The position numbers and the translations under genes are program-made. Below, piece by piece: positions 33,306-43,800 of a DNA stretch of 64,000 bases (position 1 is its first letter; each line of letters begins with the position of its first letter). Source of the DNA: Methanogranum sp963676045 (GTDB lineage: Archaea; Thermoplasmatota; Thermoplasmata; Methanomassiliicoccales; Methanomethylophilaceae); contig OY780938.1 of the NCBI GenBank assembly GCA_963676045.1, positions 620,001 to 684,000 of the forward strand. The letters run 5' to 3'. The notes under the pieces are model-generated. The model worked only from the letters and a program-made list of their open reading frames with translations. It did not search any database and had not been told where the DNA came from.

Positions 33306-34331
33306 TTACTTTTTCTTGCAATCGTAATCCGCTAGGTAGCCTTTTATCCTCGTTATCGGACCGACATCCATAGGGTCCACGTCCGACAATATCGCCATGC
33401 ATAGGGATACGTGATCGCCTATCATCAACGCATATATGCTGCGTTCCAGGACCGTCTGTCCATTGATGTCTACGACTATGGGCTCCACGCCGACATCCTT
33501 CAATGTGTTTATCGTCGCATTCAATGTGTTGAAGACCACACCTGACCTGCAGTCGGTTATTATGACGGGCACGAACATGTTGCGAACGTTGTCACTGCAC
33601 CATCCCACGACCTCGTTGTGATTGAACTCCGGTATCACACCTGAAAAGGCGATGCGTTTGGAATTCTCGTTTATCTGCTCCTTCCATCTTAGAGCTATGG
33701 CGGAAACATCGGGGACGGAATATACCACTGGCACTTTGTCCTTGATATTCCTTGCCGTGCTCCAAGAGATGCTATCGTCGGATTCCAAGGCCTCCCTGAA
33801 CTCCTTGAAGACGGGTATGAGGCCTACGATCTGATCCCTGAGCGAGGGACCTCCTGCATCATCTATTATCGCGGCGAGTATGCCTATGAACCATCCTATG
33901 GCACTGCGAGGCTGCATCTTGTTGCCGCCTATCTTGATCATCTTGTTGCCGTTCGACAAGGATAGTTCTTCCAACTTGCCTCCTGCGGTTATCACTACCA
34001 TCTCGGACTTGCTGTTCCTTATCAGCTCGTACATCGAGATCGTCTCCAATGTGTTGCCAGAGTAACTGCATATCACATAGAGCGTGTCCTTGTCCGTCCA
34101 GTACGGAAGGGCCATTGTCTTGGCGACGGTGACGTCTATTTTAGAAGAATAATACATCGAATTGGAGATTATCTCCCCTCCGATCGCGGATGCGCCCATT
34201 CCGCATACCACTATGTGCCTGTATTTCCTGTCCAGGCCGGTATCCACCGATATGGCTTCGGAAAGGTCCTTGACAAAACCCCTTATCTCGCAGGCCATCT
34301 GGTCAATGTTCTTCATCGTCTCTGATCCCAT
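33306..34331 (-). CDS. Bifunctional phosphoglucose/phosphomannose isomerase, copy 1
   Basis: A 341-aa SIS-domain protein of the archaeal PGI/PMI family, which interconverts glucose-6-P, fructose-6-P and mannose-6-P. It has CGMGASAIGGEIISNSMYYSS, CSYSGNTLETISMYE, and ENSKRIAFSGVIPEFNHNEVVGW with the catalytic Glu/His region. It supplies hexose phosphates for the nucleotide sugars of the adjoining glycan genes. A close paralog lies in opposite orientation at 44515-45555. ATGs at 34331 or 34316 are possible. Confidence 0.9.
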   Translation of the reverse strand: MGSETMKNIDQMACEIRGFVKDLSEAISVDTGLDRKYRHIVVCGMGASAIGGEIISNSMYYSSKIDVTVAKTMALPYWTDKDTLYVICSYSGNTLETISMYELIRNSKSEMVVITAGGKLEELSLSNGNKMIKIGGNKMQPRSAIGWFIGILAAIIDDAGGPSLRDQIVGLIPVFKEFREALESDDSISWSTARNIKDKVPVVYSVPDVSAIALRWKEQINENSKRIAFSGVIPEFNHNEVVGWCSDNVRNMFVPVIITDCRSGVVFNTLNATINTLKDVGVEPIVVDINGQTVLERSIYALMIGDHVSLCMAILSDVDPMDVGPITRIKGYLADYDCKKK

Positions 34332-34393
34332 CCTTTATCCGTATGCATAACCACCATATCAAATTTGACCATGCGATCTGGGAACATTTTAGA

Positions 34394-35242
34394 TCAGGAC
34401 CTCTTTATTATCGAGATACACTTCATAATCATAGCTTTGGACATGATGAGGATGGATTTGAAAGGACGGCCGCGCGACCTTAATTCCTTCGAATATATCC
34501 ACAATGCCCTGGCATATTGCGACCTGCTATGCCTGTATTCGTCCTTATTCTTCGATAGCAGTCTCTCCCATCCTTCTATGCGCCTTTCTGTATCGGAAGT
34601 GACGGACATGTAGCTTATGTGTTTGATTGCCAGTACATCGGACGTTTGAACGATCTTTGCATCGGAATCCATGAGCCTTATCCAGACATCCCATTCTTGA
34701 TTGGATTGCAATCTCTCATCGAATCCACCGATTGAATTCAATATGGAGGTCCTGATCAAAGGACCCGATGTGGCACCTATGACGTTCTCGCCCAGTATGT
34801 CCTTCCTGATGTCCTTAATATTGCCAACGGTACTTGAGAACAATACGAATCTACCGTCATCCAATTCCACCTGATAGTCAGAGAAGACCATGTCCGCCTC
34901 CGTGATAGATCTGGATTGGACCGTTATCTTTTCTGGGAACCACTCGTCGTCATCATCCAGGAAGGCTATGGATTCCCCGTTGGAATGCGACATTCCTAGA
35001 TTCCTTGCCACGGAACCGTTCACGTCCTTATCGGTCACAAAATATCTGATCTCGATCTTGGAATCCGAGATATATGCTAACATCAGATCGTCTATTTCCG
35101 ACCTCAGTGAGGATGAGGGTGCAGAATTGATGACGATAAACTCAAAATCCCCTTCGTATGTTTGCTTGAGCACACTGTCGATAGCCCTGCACAATATCTT
35201 TGCAGACCTATCATGTGTTGTGATCACGACAGAGACTTTCAT
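34394..35242 (-). CDS. Family 2 glycosyltransferase
   Basis: The 282-aa GT-A enzyme begins MKVSVVITTHDRSAKILCRAIDS. The metal/nucleotide-sugar motif is FLDDDDEW, with the acceptor region NQEWDVWIRLM. A basic C-terminal helix (MSKAMIMKCISIIKRS) could associate with the membrane. It transfers a sugar onto a surface glycan; donor and acceptor are unknown. It lies between the PGI/PMI gene and the HAD-domain protein, all on one strand. Confidence 0.88.
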   Translation of the reverse strand: MKVSVVITTHDRSAKILCRAIDSVLKQTYEGDFEFIVINSAPSSSLRSEIDDLMLAYISDSKIEIRYFVTDKDVNGSVARNLGMSHSNGESIAFLDDDDEWFPEKITVQSRSITEADMVFSDYQVELDDGRFVLFSSTVGNIKDIRKDILGENVIGATSGPLIRTSILNSIGGFDERLQSNQEWDVWIRLMDSDAKIVQTSDVLAIKHISYMSVTSDTERRIEGWERLLSKNKDEYRHSRSQYARALWIYSKELRSRGRPFKSILIMSKAMIMKCISIIKRS

Positions 35243-35358
35243 CGAACACCTTCATTGAACTCGTGAGAATGATAATTTTACTTGAACCATTCAAATGGCT
35301 GAACTTATGATGAGTTATCCAGTATATACAAATTCACAAGACATCCTTTTGAATGACG

Positions 35359-37083
35359 TCATGCCTTGCCGTTCAACTTCCAGAGTATCTCTCCGAACTT
35401 GCTGCGGAATAGATAAATCACGTCCTTTGAACCGAACATCAGACCGCAGGATATCGAATGGTCAGCATCAGGCGTCCATTGCATCTTGGATAGTTCATCC
35501 CCGGAACTCCTTGAATCGCTGACCAATACATGCAACCATCTTCTTATCGTGTCGCTGGAAACTTCCGGTATGTCCTTGCCGAATATGCCCTTCAACATAC
35601 GGGCATAATCCTCCTCTGCAGCGGTTATCTCGCTGTATATTGATGCCCGGTATCTCTCATCAACCGATACATCCTCCATGTATATCGGCGAACCGTCCTC
35701 GGATATGTCGCGTATCGGATATTCCGGACTGCCGAGGAAGAACTCCACCACGTTCACGTAGGTCCAATTCATGTGTCCTTTGGAACGATCGTTGTACTGG
35801 CTATGATCCACCTCTCCTCTGGCCATTACGTTGAAGTAGTATCCTATGACCGTGATGCCATCGTCCAATGCGCCCTCTATGAGGCGCTGGGAAGAATATT
35901 TCATGGTCGTCACATCGACCACGAGTATCTTCTTCGCATCTCCGGCCATCCCCCTGATGTACCTTCCGTATCTCTCCTTCTCTTTATCCAGAAGGCCATC
36001 GAAGAGTTCCCTGTTCTCATCCAGCAATCTTATGTATGCATCGTTGGAAGCATCATCGCCAGGCTGCAGCATTGCGACCGAAGGCTCTTCGGAGAAATGC
36101 TCGAAGATCATCTTCGCATATGAACGGTCCCCCTTTATCTGTCCGAATATTACTGAGAAGAACCGGGAGGCATGCACATACCTGTGCTCCAAAGGCCTTT
36201 CGCAGAGTATCCTGTATACCCTTTCAAGATTGTATCCGTCGCGTGACACGAAGAATATCCTATCGATATCTTCGGGCATAGTTGACATCATGCTCCCTAT
36301 GAAGAAGGATGAGACGGGGCCTCCGAACCTGTGACCTATGCGGTACCAGTAACTCCTATCTTCGGACCTATGGTAGAGCCATTGCAGCATGTCCACGCCC
36401 AATACCAAGGATGCGCCGAGGGACCTATCCCTGCGGAAGAACTTCTTTTCCTTCGGGAATGCTGTGAAATACTGTTCCCTCAACGGCACGTATCTGATGG
36501 CCCTTATGCCGAGTCTTATAGGCGATCTGAGATCGGAATGAAGATTGTCCCCTATGTGCAGCAATCTGCTCGGACCTATATTGAGGTCTTCCAAGACCTT
36601 CTTGTAAAGGCTTCCATCATGTTTACGGAAACCGTATTCGCTGGATACATAGAGCAGGTAGTCCTTGTACCCGTTCTTCTTTAGCATCTCGTCTATGGTC
36701 TTTGAGGGAAGGTACATGTCGCTTATGAGGATGACTTTCTTGCCAGATTCCGAGATCTTGTTGAATATCTCCATGGCCTCGGGATTGACCAAAGAAAGGT
36801 CATACTCCATGGAGATCTCTTTATCCTTCATGAATGAGAAATTATTACCTAAAAGTGAATAGATCTCATCTAGAGATATCTCACCTGGATGCGACCTTCT
36901 GCATTGATCCTCGGCCTTGACCCTGATCCTTTTGAAATTTCTTATTCCATTCAGATCCCCTAGATGGTCGAAGAGATCCTCCGGATGGACGAAAGGACGC
37001 AATAACAACGTATCGAATATATCGAATGAGACGTGATCGACCTTTTCCAATTCATCCTTCAGATCTTCGAAGCGCATACACAC
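35359..37083 (-). CDS. HAD-superfamily protein of glycan clusters
   Basis: The 574-aa protein has an N-terminal HAD hydrolase domain (residues 10 to about 200): motif I SFDIFDTLLLRP with both aspartates, motif II LISDMYLP, and motif IV LHIGDNLHSDL. The remaining 370 residues, including FFVSRDGYNLERVYRIL, resemble a second, HAD-associated domain found in capsule and lipopolysaccharide loci. The substrate is unknown. It is separated from rmlA by 16 bp and probably cotranscribed with it. Start ATG at 37083 or 37077. Confidence 0.8.
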   Translation of the reverse strand: MCMRFEDLKDELEKVDHVSFDIFDTLLLRPFVHPEDLFDHLGDLNGIRNFKRIRVKAEDQCRRSHPGEISLDEIYSLLGNNFSFMKDKEISMEYDLSLVNPEAMEIFNKISESGKKVILISDMYLPSKTIDEMLKKNGYKDYLLYVSSEYGFRKHDGSLYKKVLEDLNIGPSRLLHIGDNLHSDLRSPIRLGIRAIRYVPLREQYFTAFPKEKKFFRRDRSLGASLVLGVDMLQWLYHRSEDRSYWYRIGHRFGGPVSSFFIGSMMSTMPEDIDRIFFVSRDGYNLERVYRILCERPLEHRYVHASRFFSVIFGQIKGDRSYAKMIFEHFSEEPSVAMLQPGDDASNDAYIRLLDENRELFDGLLDKEKERYGRYIRGMAGDAKKILVVDVTTMKYSSQRLIEGALDDGITVIGYYFNVMARGEVDHSQYNDRSKGHMNWTYVNVVEFFLGSPEYPIRDISEDGSPIYMEDVSVDERYRASIYSEITAAEEDYARMLKGIFGKDIPEVSSDTIRRWLHVLVSDSRSSGDELSKMQWTPDADHSISCGLMFGSKDVIYLFRSKFGEILWKLNGKA

Positions 37084-37099
37084 ATCCTTTACGGGACCA

Positions 37100-37963
37100 T
37101 CATTCGCCGACGATTCTCCAGATTACCTCGTAGTACTCGTTCCTCTTGAACCTCTTCAACCACGAGACGAGTTGCTCTCTATCTATCCATCCCATGTCCA
37201 ATGCTATCATCTCGGGACTGGATACCAGGATACCGCTTCTCTGTATATCGCTTATGATACTGCTGGCCTCAAGAAGGGAATCGAATGTCCCTGTATCGAT
37301 CCATAGGGAATCGTCATCCATCAGTCTCACGCTCAGAAGACCATCCTCGAGATACGCTATATTAAGGTCCGTGACCTCCAACTCGCCGCGGGCGGATGGG
37401 CTTAGCTTTTCCGCACGAAATGATACTGTATTATCGTAGAAATATAGGCCGACGACAGCATAATCCGATTTGGGTTCCTTTGGCTTCTCTTCCAACGAGA
37501 GCACCTTTCCATTATGATCGAATTCGACCACGCCGAATCTCTTCGGGTCCTTCACTTTGTGCCCGAAGACTATCGCAGCGTCATCGGACCTCGATGCCTC
37601 GCGCACGAGGTCGGCTATCTTGTCACCGTAGAATATGTTGTCACCCAGGACGAGCACTGCACGGTCCTCGCCGATGTATTCCTTGGCTATCAGGAACGCA
37701 TCCGCTATGCCGCGTTGCACGTATTGGACCATGTATGTTATCTCCACCCCGAACTGGGAGCCGTTGCCCAACACCCTCTTGAAAAGATGCATGTCATCCT
37801 CGCTCGTGATGACCAGGATATCCCTTATCCCTGCGGTCATGAGCGTGCATAGTGGATAGTATATCATGGGCTTGTCATAGACTGGAAGGAGTATCTTGGA
37901 GACGGAGGAGGAAGCAGGATGCAACCTTGTACCTTTTCCTGCGGCCAATATTATGCCTTTCAT
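37100..37963 (-). CDS. rmlA: Glucose-1-phosphate thymidylyltransferase / sugar nucleotidyltransferase
   Basis: The 287-aa NTP-transferase makes dTDP-glucose from glucose-1-phosphate, or a related NDP-sugar. The signature LAAGKGTRLHPASSSVSKILLPVYDKP is followed by VLGDNIFYGD with the metal-binding Asp, EEKPKEPKS and WIDTGTFDSLLEAS. Length and motifs match the RmlA subfamily. The rmlB, rmlC and rmlD genes are not in this window. First gene of a leftward glycan operon. Confidence 0.9.
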   Translation of the reverse strand: MKGIILAAGKGTRLHPASSSVSKILLPVYDKPMIYYPLCTLMTAGIRDILVITSEDDMHLFKRVLGNGSQFGVEITYMVQYVQRGIADAFLIAKEYIGEDRAVLVLGDNIFYGDKIADLVREASRSDDAAIVFGHKVKDPKRFGVVEFDHNGKVLSLEEKPKEPKSDYAVVGLYFYDNTVSFRAEKLSPSARGELEVTDLNIAYLEDGLLSVRLMDDDSLWIDTGTFDSLLEASSIISDIQRSGILVSSPEMIALDMGWIDREQLVSWLKRFKRNEYYEVIWRIVGE

Positions 37964-38065
37964 GAATAGTCATCGTTTCCATAATATATGAAGGATTTTT
38001 CACATGATCTATAAAATAGGAGAATAGGGCCCGGCATCTCTGCCAGGCCCGTTTTATTAAAGAGT

Positions 38066-40720
38066 TTAGGCAGTCTTCTTCGTCTTGTAGTGATAAACGA
38101 CGAATGCCAATATCAGCACGACCACGATTATTACGGCGATGTAGATTATCCAGTTGTCGGATGTCTTTTCGCTGCTCGGCGAGTCGAAAGCCACCACATA
38201 GTACGAGAAGTGGTCCGTGACGAAGGACACGGTTGCTGTCTCAGAATCGTATGTAGCATCGATCTCCGTTACGTTGCCCTGATCATCCAGATACCATATC
38301 TCTATCTTGTTAGGATCCTCTCCCGACTTCAGAGTGTACGGCATCGTGACGGTCACGTTGCCTCCGAGATCGTGTATGACCGTTGATCCGATCATCGCTT
38401 CGGCAGTGATGATCGTGTTGTTCCCGACCTTCTCCTGCTGTTCCTCGTTCAACTGGCTCTTGTCCGCGGTACCAATGGTTATCGTAAGGCCTTCTTCATA
38501 GGATGCCAAGGTTTTGATCGCATTAGCATCGAATTCCACCGTACCTGTCTTCGTAGTGATCGCAACGGGTATGTTAAAGCCCTTGAAGATCTCCAATTGG
38601 TCCTTCGACAGAACCATGCTTGTAGACCTTATGCCTGAAGAACCTGAACCTGTCACATCTATGGATACCTCAAGTTCATCCGTGGTCATTTGCAACGCAG
38701 CGGATATGATCTGGGCCAAAAGCACATTGATCTGTTCGTCCGACATCTCGGCGACATCCGTGTCACCGCTTGCCGTCGCAGTGACATTGACCACAGAGCT
38801 GATCACGCCGTTTACAACTGTGGTTACGACCCCGTATTCCTCGTTGGTGAACAAGCCTGTGTGAGTGACCTCGTTCGAGGGGGATGTTGCTCTGGTGATG
38901 GTATATACTGTGCCATCCTCCTCTATTATTCCATTTATCTCCTCATATATGTATCCGCTAGAAGGATCGAACCATGTCCTGGCCCCTTCTGAGTAATCGA
39001 ATCTCACTGATATCGTGTGGTCAGAGGTCACGTCAGTGAACTCATATTTGTTGATGGCTCCAACAGATACACCATCGACCAGGACCTCCCACACTTTGTA
39101 GTCGTCCTCGGCCATTATTATATAGATCTGACTAGAACGGAATGCAACATCAGTCACACCGCTTGGGGTTATCGTACCGCCAACTCCGGCCGTTGAAGTT
39201 ATCTTCAGATCTGTACCACTCACCCAAACCGCGATGAGTGTGACATCACTGTCGCCCATGGTATATGTGGACCCTACCGCATAGTATTCCTCCCCATCAT
39301 TCCATCCATCAAAAGTGTAACCTTCCCTCGTACCTGAATAATCCGCGACCGTGAACGTCTGTCCTTCGGCCACTGGTGACTGGACAGGTGCTGGTTCAGA
39401 ACCACCGTTCACATCGTATGTTACCGCATGATACACCCTTTCCCACACTGCTGTAAGGGTAACATCGGATGTGCCCATGGTGTAGGTGTCTCCTACATCG
39501 TAGATCACGATACCATCTCTCCATCCGACGAATTCATATCCCTGCTTTGTTCCAGAGTAATCTGCGATTATGAAACTGTTGCCTTCAGCGACTGGAGACT
39601 GGACCGGGGCAGGATCCGAACCACCGTTCGCATAATACGTCACAGTATGCTCGGGATACACAAGGTCTATCGTGAACGGGAGCGACAACGTCCTCAATGA
39701 ATCCCCGCTCATATAGGTCAGCTGGAGCGTGCCTTCGAATGTGTATGTGTCGCCGGACCTCATCGATCCCAGTTGGATTCCCTCCCATCCATTAGATGAT
39801 GCGTTGGCATTCTCTATCACGGAGTTAAGAAGGGCAACAAAACCGGTTCCTATATCCGAAGGGGTGAAATCGCTGTCCAATGCGACTGTGTATGTCGTGG
39901 AGTCGACCTCCCAGGAGTATGTAACTCCGCTCATGACCTTGGTCAGGCTCGCCGGGTCCGTATTGAGTATTCCGTTGGATATGCCATCGATCTTCTCCCC
40001 TACATCGACGCCGAACAGCTCCGACGCGTCGCTGTTGCTGAGTGCCTCGATGAATTCCATAACGGTCATCTCATCCATCTCCGTCTGAGAACCTACCGCG
40101 CTGGCCATTCCAGAGGTCATGTTTATGGTCAAGGAGAATCCGTCCGTGGTGTCCAGATATGCTATGTCCAAGAAATCCTGAAGTGTTGAAATCGTATCCT
40201 CGTCCATGCACATCGATACATTTAACGTGCCGTCGAAATCGACTGGCAAGGAATCCTCATGTATGGTCATCTCATCCGCATACAGTACGTATACCCCTTC
40301 GCCTGATGCTCCCTCAATGGTGGTCTCGACCTGATCGACGATATCCTCCATAACAGATATCGTATCGGCAGTACGTTGGAGTGAACCATCAAGGATTACT
40401 GTCTTACCGTCAAGGGTAATAGTATAGCCGTCAAGACCGCTTATCAGATCTGATACTGATATTATGAGGTCATTGGTATTCTCAGACGGGTCTACCGTGA
40501 TCGTTATCAAATCGTCAGAATACGTCGCATATATGAATTCTGGATTGTGTGTCGAATCGTAGGCGAACGTGTTGAAATCATATACGAACTTCTGCCCAGC
40601 ATTCATAAGAGTGGCATCGGAGGACGCATTGTCATCATCTGATATGATGGCGAATGCGCCCACTGATAATACTATGGCCGCTATGACCATCGCGCTCATT
40701 ATCTTCCATTTGAATCTCAT
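38066..40720 (-). CDS. Cell-surface protein with InlB repeats and C-terminal anchor
   Basis: An 884-aa protein: N-terminal signal (about 5-27), a beta-rich ectodomain, two InlB/Listeria-Bacteroides repeats (about 356-500, each ending MG(T/D)SDVTL(T/I)AVW), an ITSTAGVGGTITPSG repeat-like segment, a cysteine-poor domain, and a C-terminal membrane helix (about 855-876) with a KTKK tail. It is presumably displayed as an adhesin. The region at 38197-38378 is about 94% identical at the DNA level to the end of the divergent gene at 40853-44230, indicating recent gene conversion or duplication. Confidence 0.8.
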   Translation of the reverse strand: MRFKWKIMSAMVIAAIVLSVGAFAIISDDDNASSDATLMNAGQKFVYDFNTFAYDSTHNPEFIYATYSDDLITITVDPSENTNDLIISVSDLISGLDGYTITLDGKTVILDGSLQRTADTISVMEDIVDQVETTIEGASGEGVYVLYADEMTIHEDSLPVDFDGTLNVSMCMDEDTISTLQDFLDIAYLDTTDGFSLTINMTSGMASAVGSQTEMDEMTVMEFIEALSNSDASELFGVDVGEKIDGISNGILNTDPASLTKVMSGVTYSWEVDSTTYTVALDSDFTPSDIGTGFVALLNSVIENANASSNGWEGIQLGSMRSGDTYTFEGTLQLTYMSGDSLRTLSLPFTIDLVYPEHTVTYYANGGSDPAPVQSPVAEGNSFIIADYSGTKQGYEFVGWRDGIVIYDVGDTYTMGTSDVTLTAVWERVYHAVTYDVNGGSEPAPVQSPVAEGQTFTVADYSGTREGYTFDGWNDGEEYYAVGSTYTMGDSDVTLIAVWVSGTDLKITSTAGVGGTITPSGVTDVAFRSSQIYIIMAEDDYKVWEVLVDGVSVGAINKYEFTDVTSDHTISVRFDYSEGARTWFDPSSGYIYEEINGIIEEDGTVYTITRATSPSNEVTHTGLFTNEEYGVVTTVVNGVISSVVNVTATASGDTDVAEMSDEQINVLLAQIISAALQMTTDELEVSIDVTGSGSSGIRSTSMVLSKDQLEIFKGFNIPVAITTKTGTVEFDANAIKTLASYEEGLTITIGTADKSQLNEEQQEKVGNNTIITAEAMIGSTVIHDLGGNVTVTMPYTLKSGEDPNKIEIWYLDDQGNVTEIDATYDSETATVSFVTDHFSYYVVAFDSPSSEKTSDNWIIYIAVIIVVVLILAFVVYHYKTKKTA
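38197..38378 (-). repeat. Inverted 182-bp repeat, left copy
   Basis: The reverse complement of this segment matches 43933-44114 with about ten mismatches over 182 bp, as counted by eye. It codes for the block with NVTVTMPYTLKSGEDPNKIE just before the C-terminal anchors of both surface proteins. Confidence 0.85.
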
Positions 40721-40852
40721 GTGTTTCCTCCCGTATCGATAGATGGACTGTCTATAGTCGTTTAATATGAAGTTTCTATGAGCTTAAAATATTTGCCAAA
40801 GAATACACGGCTATCATGAAAAAAGATTATTAAATGTCATAAGATACGATAC
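40721..40852. promoter_or_regulatory. Divergent promoter region of two surface-protein genes
   Basis: This 132-bp AT-rich gap separates the divergent starts of the two InlB-repeat genes. TTTAATATG and TTAAAATATTT-like stretches in each direction are plausible TATA elements. Both genes could be controlled by one site. No clear palindrome was found. Confidence 0.4.
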
Positions 40853-43800
40853 ATGATGCACAGAAAATCGATAGCGGTCCTTATGATAGTCGCCATGGTC
40901 GCGATAACGTTGCCTTTGATAATGGATGACCATTCTGATACCGATGGAGATTCATTGCCTGAGGCCTCCATATCATCGACGTATTATGCCACTATCGAGG
41001 AGGCCATCGCTGCATCGCAGAACGGGGACACCGTGAGGGTTCTCACGAACTGCACGATAGATTCCGATGTCATCATCCCCGCTGGCGTGACGCTTCTGAT
41101 ACCATATTCAGCAACGGATACGGACGGACACGACCTAGGTTCTGAGGATTATCAGAATTACACATACAGCAAGATACCATCAGATGACAAATACCTCTAC
41201 CTATCTGTCACGATCGCCTCAGGGAAGAACGTCGATGTTTACGGCACCATCGTTGTAGGCGGGATAACTGGTCGCTTCTTCACCTTCGATTATCAGGGGC
41301 ATACCTCCGACAGCTTCTCCAAGATAACATTGAACGGAACGATAACACTTGAAAATGGAAGTAAATTGCAATGTTATGGATTCATTAAGGGATCCGGAAC
41401 GTTGAACGCCCTTGAAGGCTCAAAAGTATATGAGCCGTTTGTAATAACAGATTATGTTGGCGGAGACAACGCATACAACCAATACAAGTCAGGACAATCC
41501 CCATTCAACAGATACTCCTTCATGAACGTACAATGCAAGATGACGATGAAGGAAGGGTCCTACCTGTACGGATACATGAATATATTCGCTAACAGCGAAT
41601 ATAATGAGACCACAGTATCCATTGTTGGAACTGGTTCGGCATTGTTCATCCTGGATGATGATGCGACGATAACATTCACCTACAACAGTCAGAAATATGT
41701 CAAAGCGGAATGGGAGAGCAACATCTGGAACGACATCGGCAAAACCACCATTACCATAAGCGGAGGAGCCACCATAGGTTCCATTGTAATGACGGCAGGC
41801 GATAGTTCCATGGACACCAAGGATTGCATCTTCTCCATACCTTACAACATAGACATCGTGATGAAGAATGGCAATTACAATCTGAAATATCAATACCGCA
41901 TACTCCCTGGGTCTTCCATGACCGTATCGAGCGATGCCACTCTGAACATCCTCGGAGGTCTGCACATATATGATGGATTGAACGATGCAGAATTCAGAGA
42001 CAAGTACTATCCCACATCATCTCAACTTGAGAGTTTCAACTTCAATACCTGCGGGAAACTTATCATCAACGGTACACTGAACATAAGATCGGGGGCCACT
42101 CTTGCAGGTACCATAGAATCCAATACCGTGGGTGCACAAATAATCGTAAACAGCAATGCCAGTATAAGCTCCATTGAAGTAGATTATGGATGCAACTACA
42201 AGGCATCCGGAGTATCAAACAAAAGCACCAATGAGACCACCAGAACATTGTCCGCTACGGTCTTCAATGGCAGTGGCACAGAGATCACCCTTGCCACAGG
42301 AAATACATATACCTGCATAAGCACCAATACGTCGACGAATGCCAGTTATACTTCAACGAACACACAGACGAAGACGACCTCCACGATAACCGTGTACCAG
42401 ACCATATACGGACAATGGAAGAAGGTAGTCCAACAACACACTGTCACATATCAGGTCAACGGCGGCTCGGAATCCGCGCCCATACAATCACCGATATACG
42501 AGGAGGACACGTTCACTGTCGCATCATATACGGGGACCAAAGACGGATATGACTTCACAGGATGGAGCGACGGCAGCAATATCTACGAGGCAGGTTCAAC
42601 GTACACCATGGGGCCCTCTAACGTGACATTGACCGCCGTATGGGAAAGCAATGCCGTGACCCACACTGTAACATACAGGACCAATGGAGGTTCCTCATCA
42701 GCACCGGTGCAATCTCCAGTGGCAGAAGGGAATACATTCACCATAAAATCCTATTCAGGTACAAAGGATGGATATGTATTCTCAGGATGGAGCGACGGCA
42801 ATGATATCTATAACGCTGGATCAAGGTATACAATGGGGAGCTCCAATGTCATACTCACAGCTGTATGGGAGAAGGCCGTAGTATATCATCAGATCTCATA
42901 TGATGTGAACGGCGGTTCTGAACCAGCACCGACAAAGATATCCGTCATAGAAGGGGGAACGTTCACGATATCCTCATATTCTGGAACAAAAGAAGGATAT
43001 GCATTCGCAGGATGGAGTGACGGAGACGATACATACCATGCAGGCTCTAGTTACACCGTGGGATCATCAGATGTCACGCTGACGGCAATCTGGGTCGTGG
43101 GAAACACATTCACGATAACATCGGAGACAGGTGATGGCGGCACGATAACCCCATCAGGTTCCACCCTTGTCACAACTGATTCGACTCAATCCTACACCAT
43201 ACTTGCAGATAACGGATATGTCGTGAAGGACGTGCTAGTCGATGGTACCTCCGTCGGGGCAGTCAACAGATACACATTATCAAACATAAGCTCAGATCAT
43301 ACTATCGCTGTGACCTTCGAGTCATCGGATGGGGCCATATCATGGATCGATCCCTCCACAGGATACATATACGAGGAGATGAGAACTACCATCGGGAATA
43401 CCCAGATCACCATAACGAAGATGACATCCACCTCCGGCGATGTACTTATGAGGGCCGTCCTTACTGATGATGAGTTGAATATCACTACGATTGCAATAAC
43501 AAACGGCACTATCGAGACCACGATAAGTATAACTGCATCATATGATGGGAGCATTGACATATCATACATATCCGATGAACAGCTCGCTGAGATCCTATCA
43601 CAGATATCATTCGCATATCAAGATGTCGCGTCTTCCGATCTAGTGGTGACCATCGATGTCATCGGATCTGGTACTGATGCCACATCCACAAAGGTAACTC
43701 TGCCTGTGGACATATTCACCGTATTATCGGACATCGATAGGTCTCTCGTGATAGATACTAATACGGGAACACTTCAGATGGACAAGGACGTCATGCAGAC

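Noticed and set aside
42430..43110. Three regularly spaced similar segments that could look like a direct-repeat array
   Set aside because: They are in-frame InlB protein repeats within the 1125-aa surface protein, not a CRISPR or tandem DNA array.
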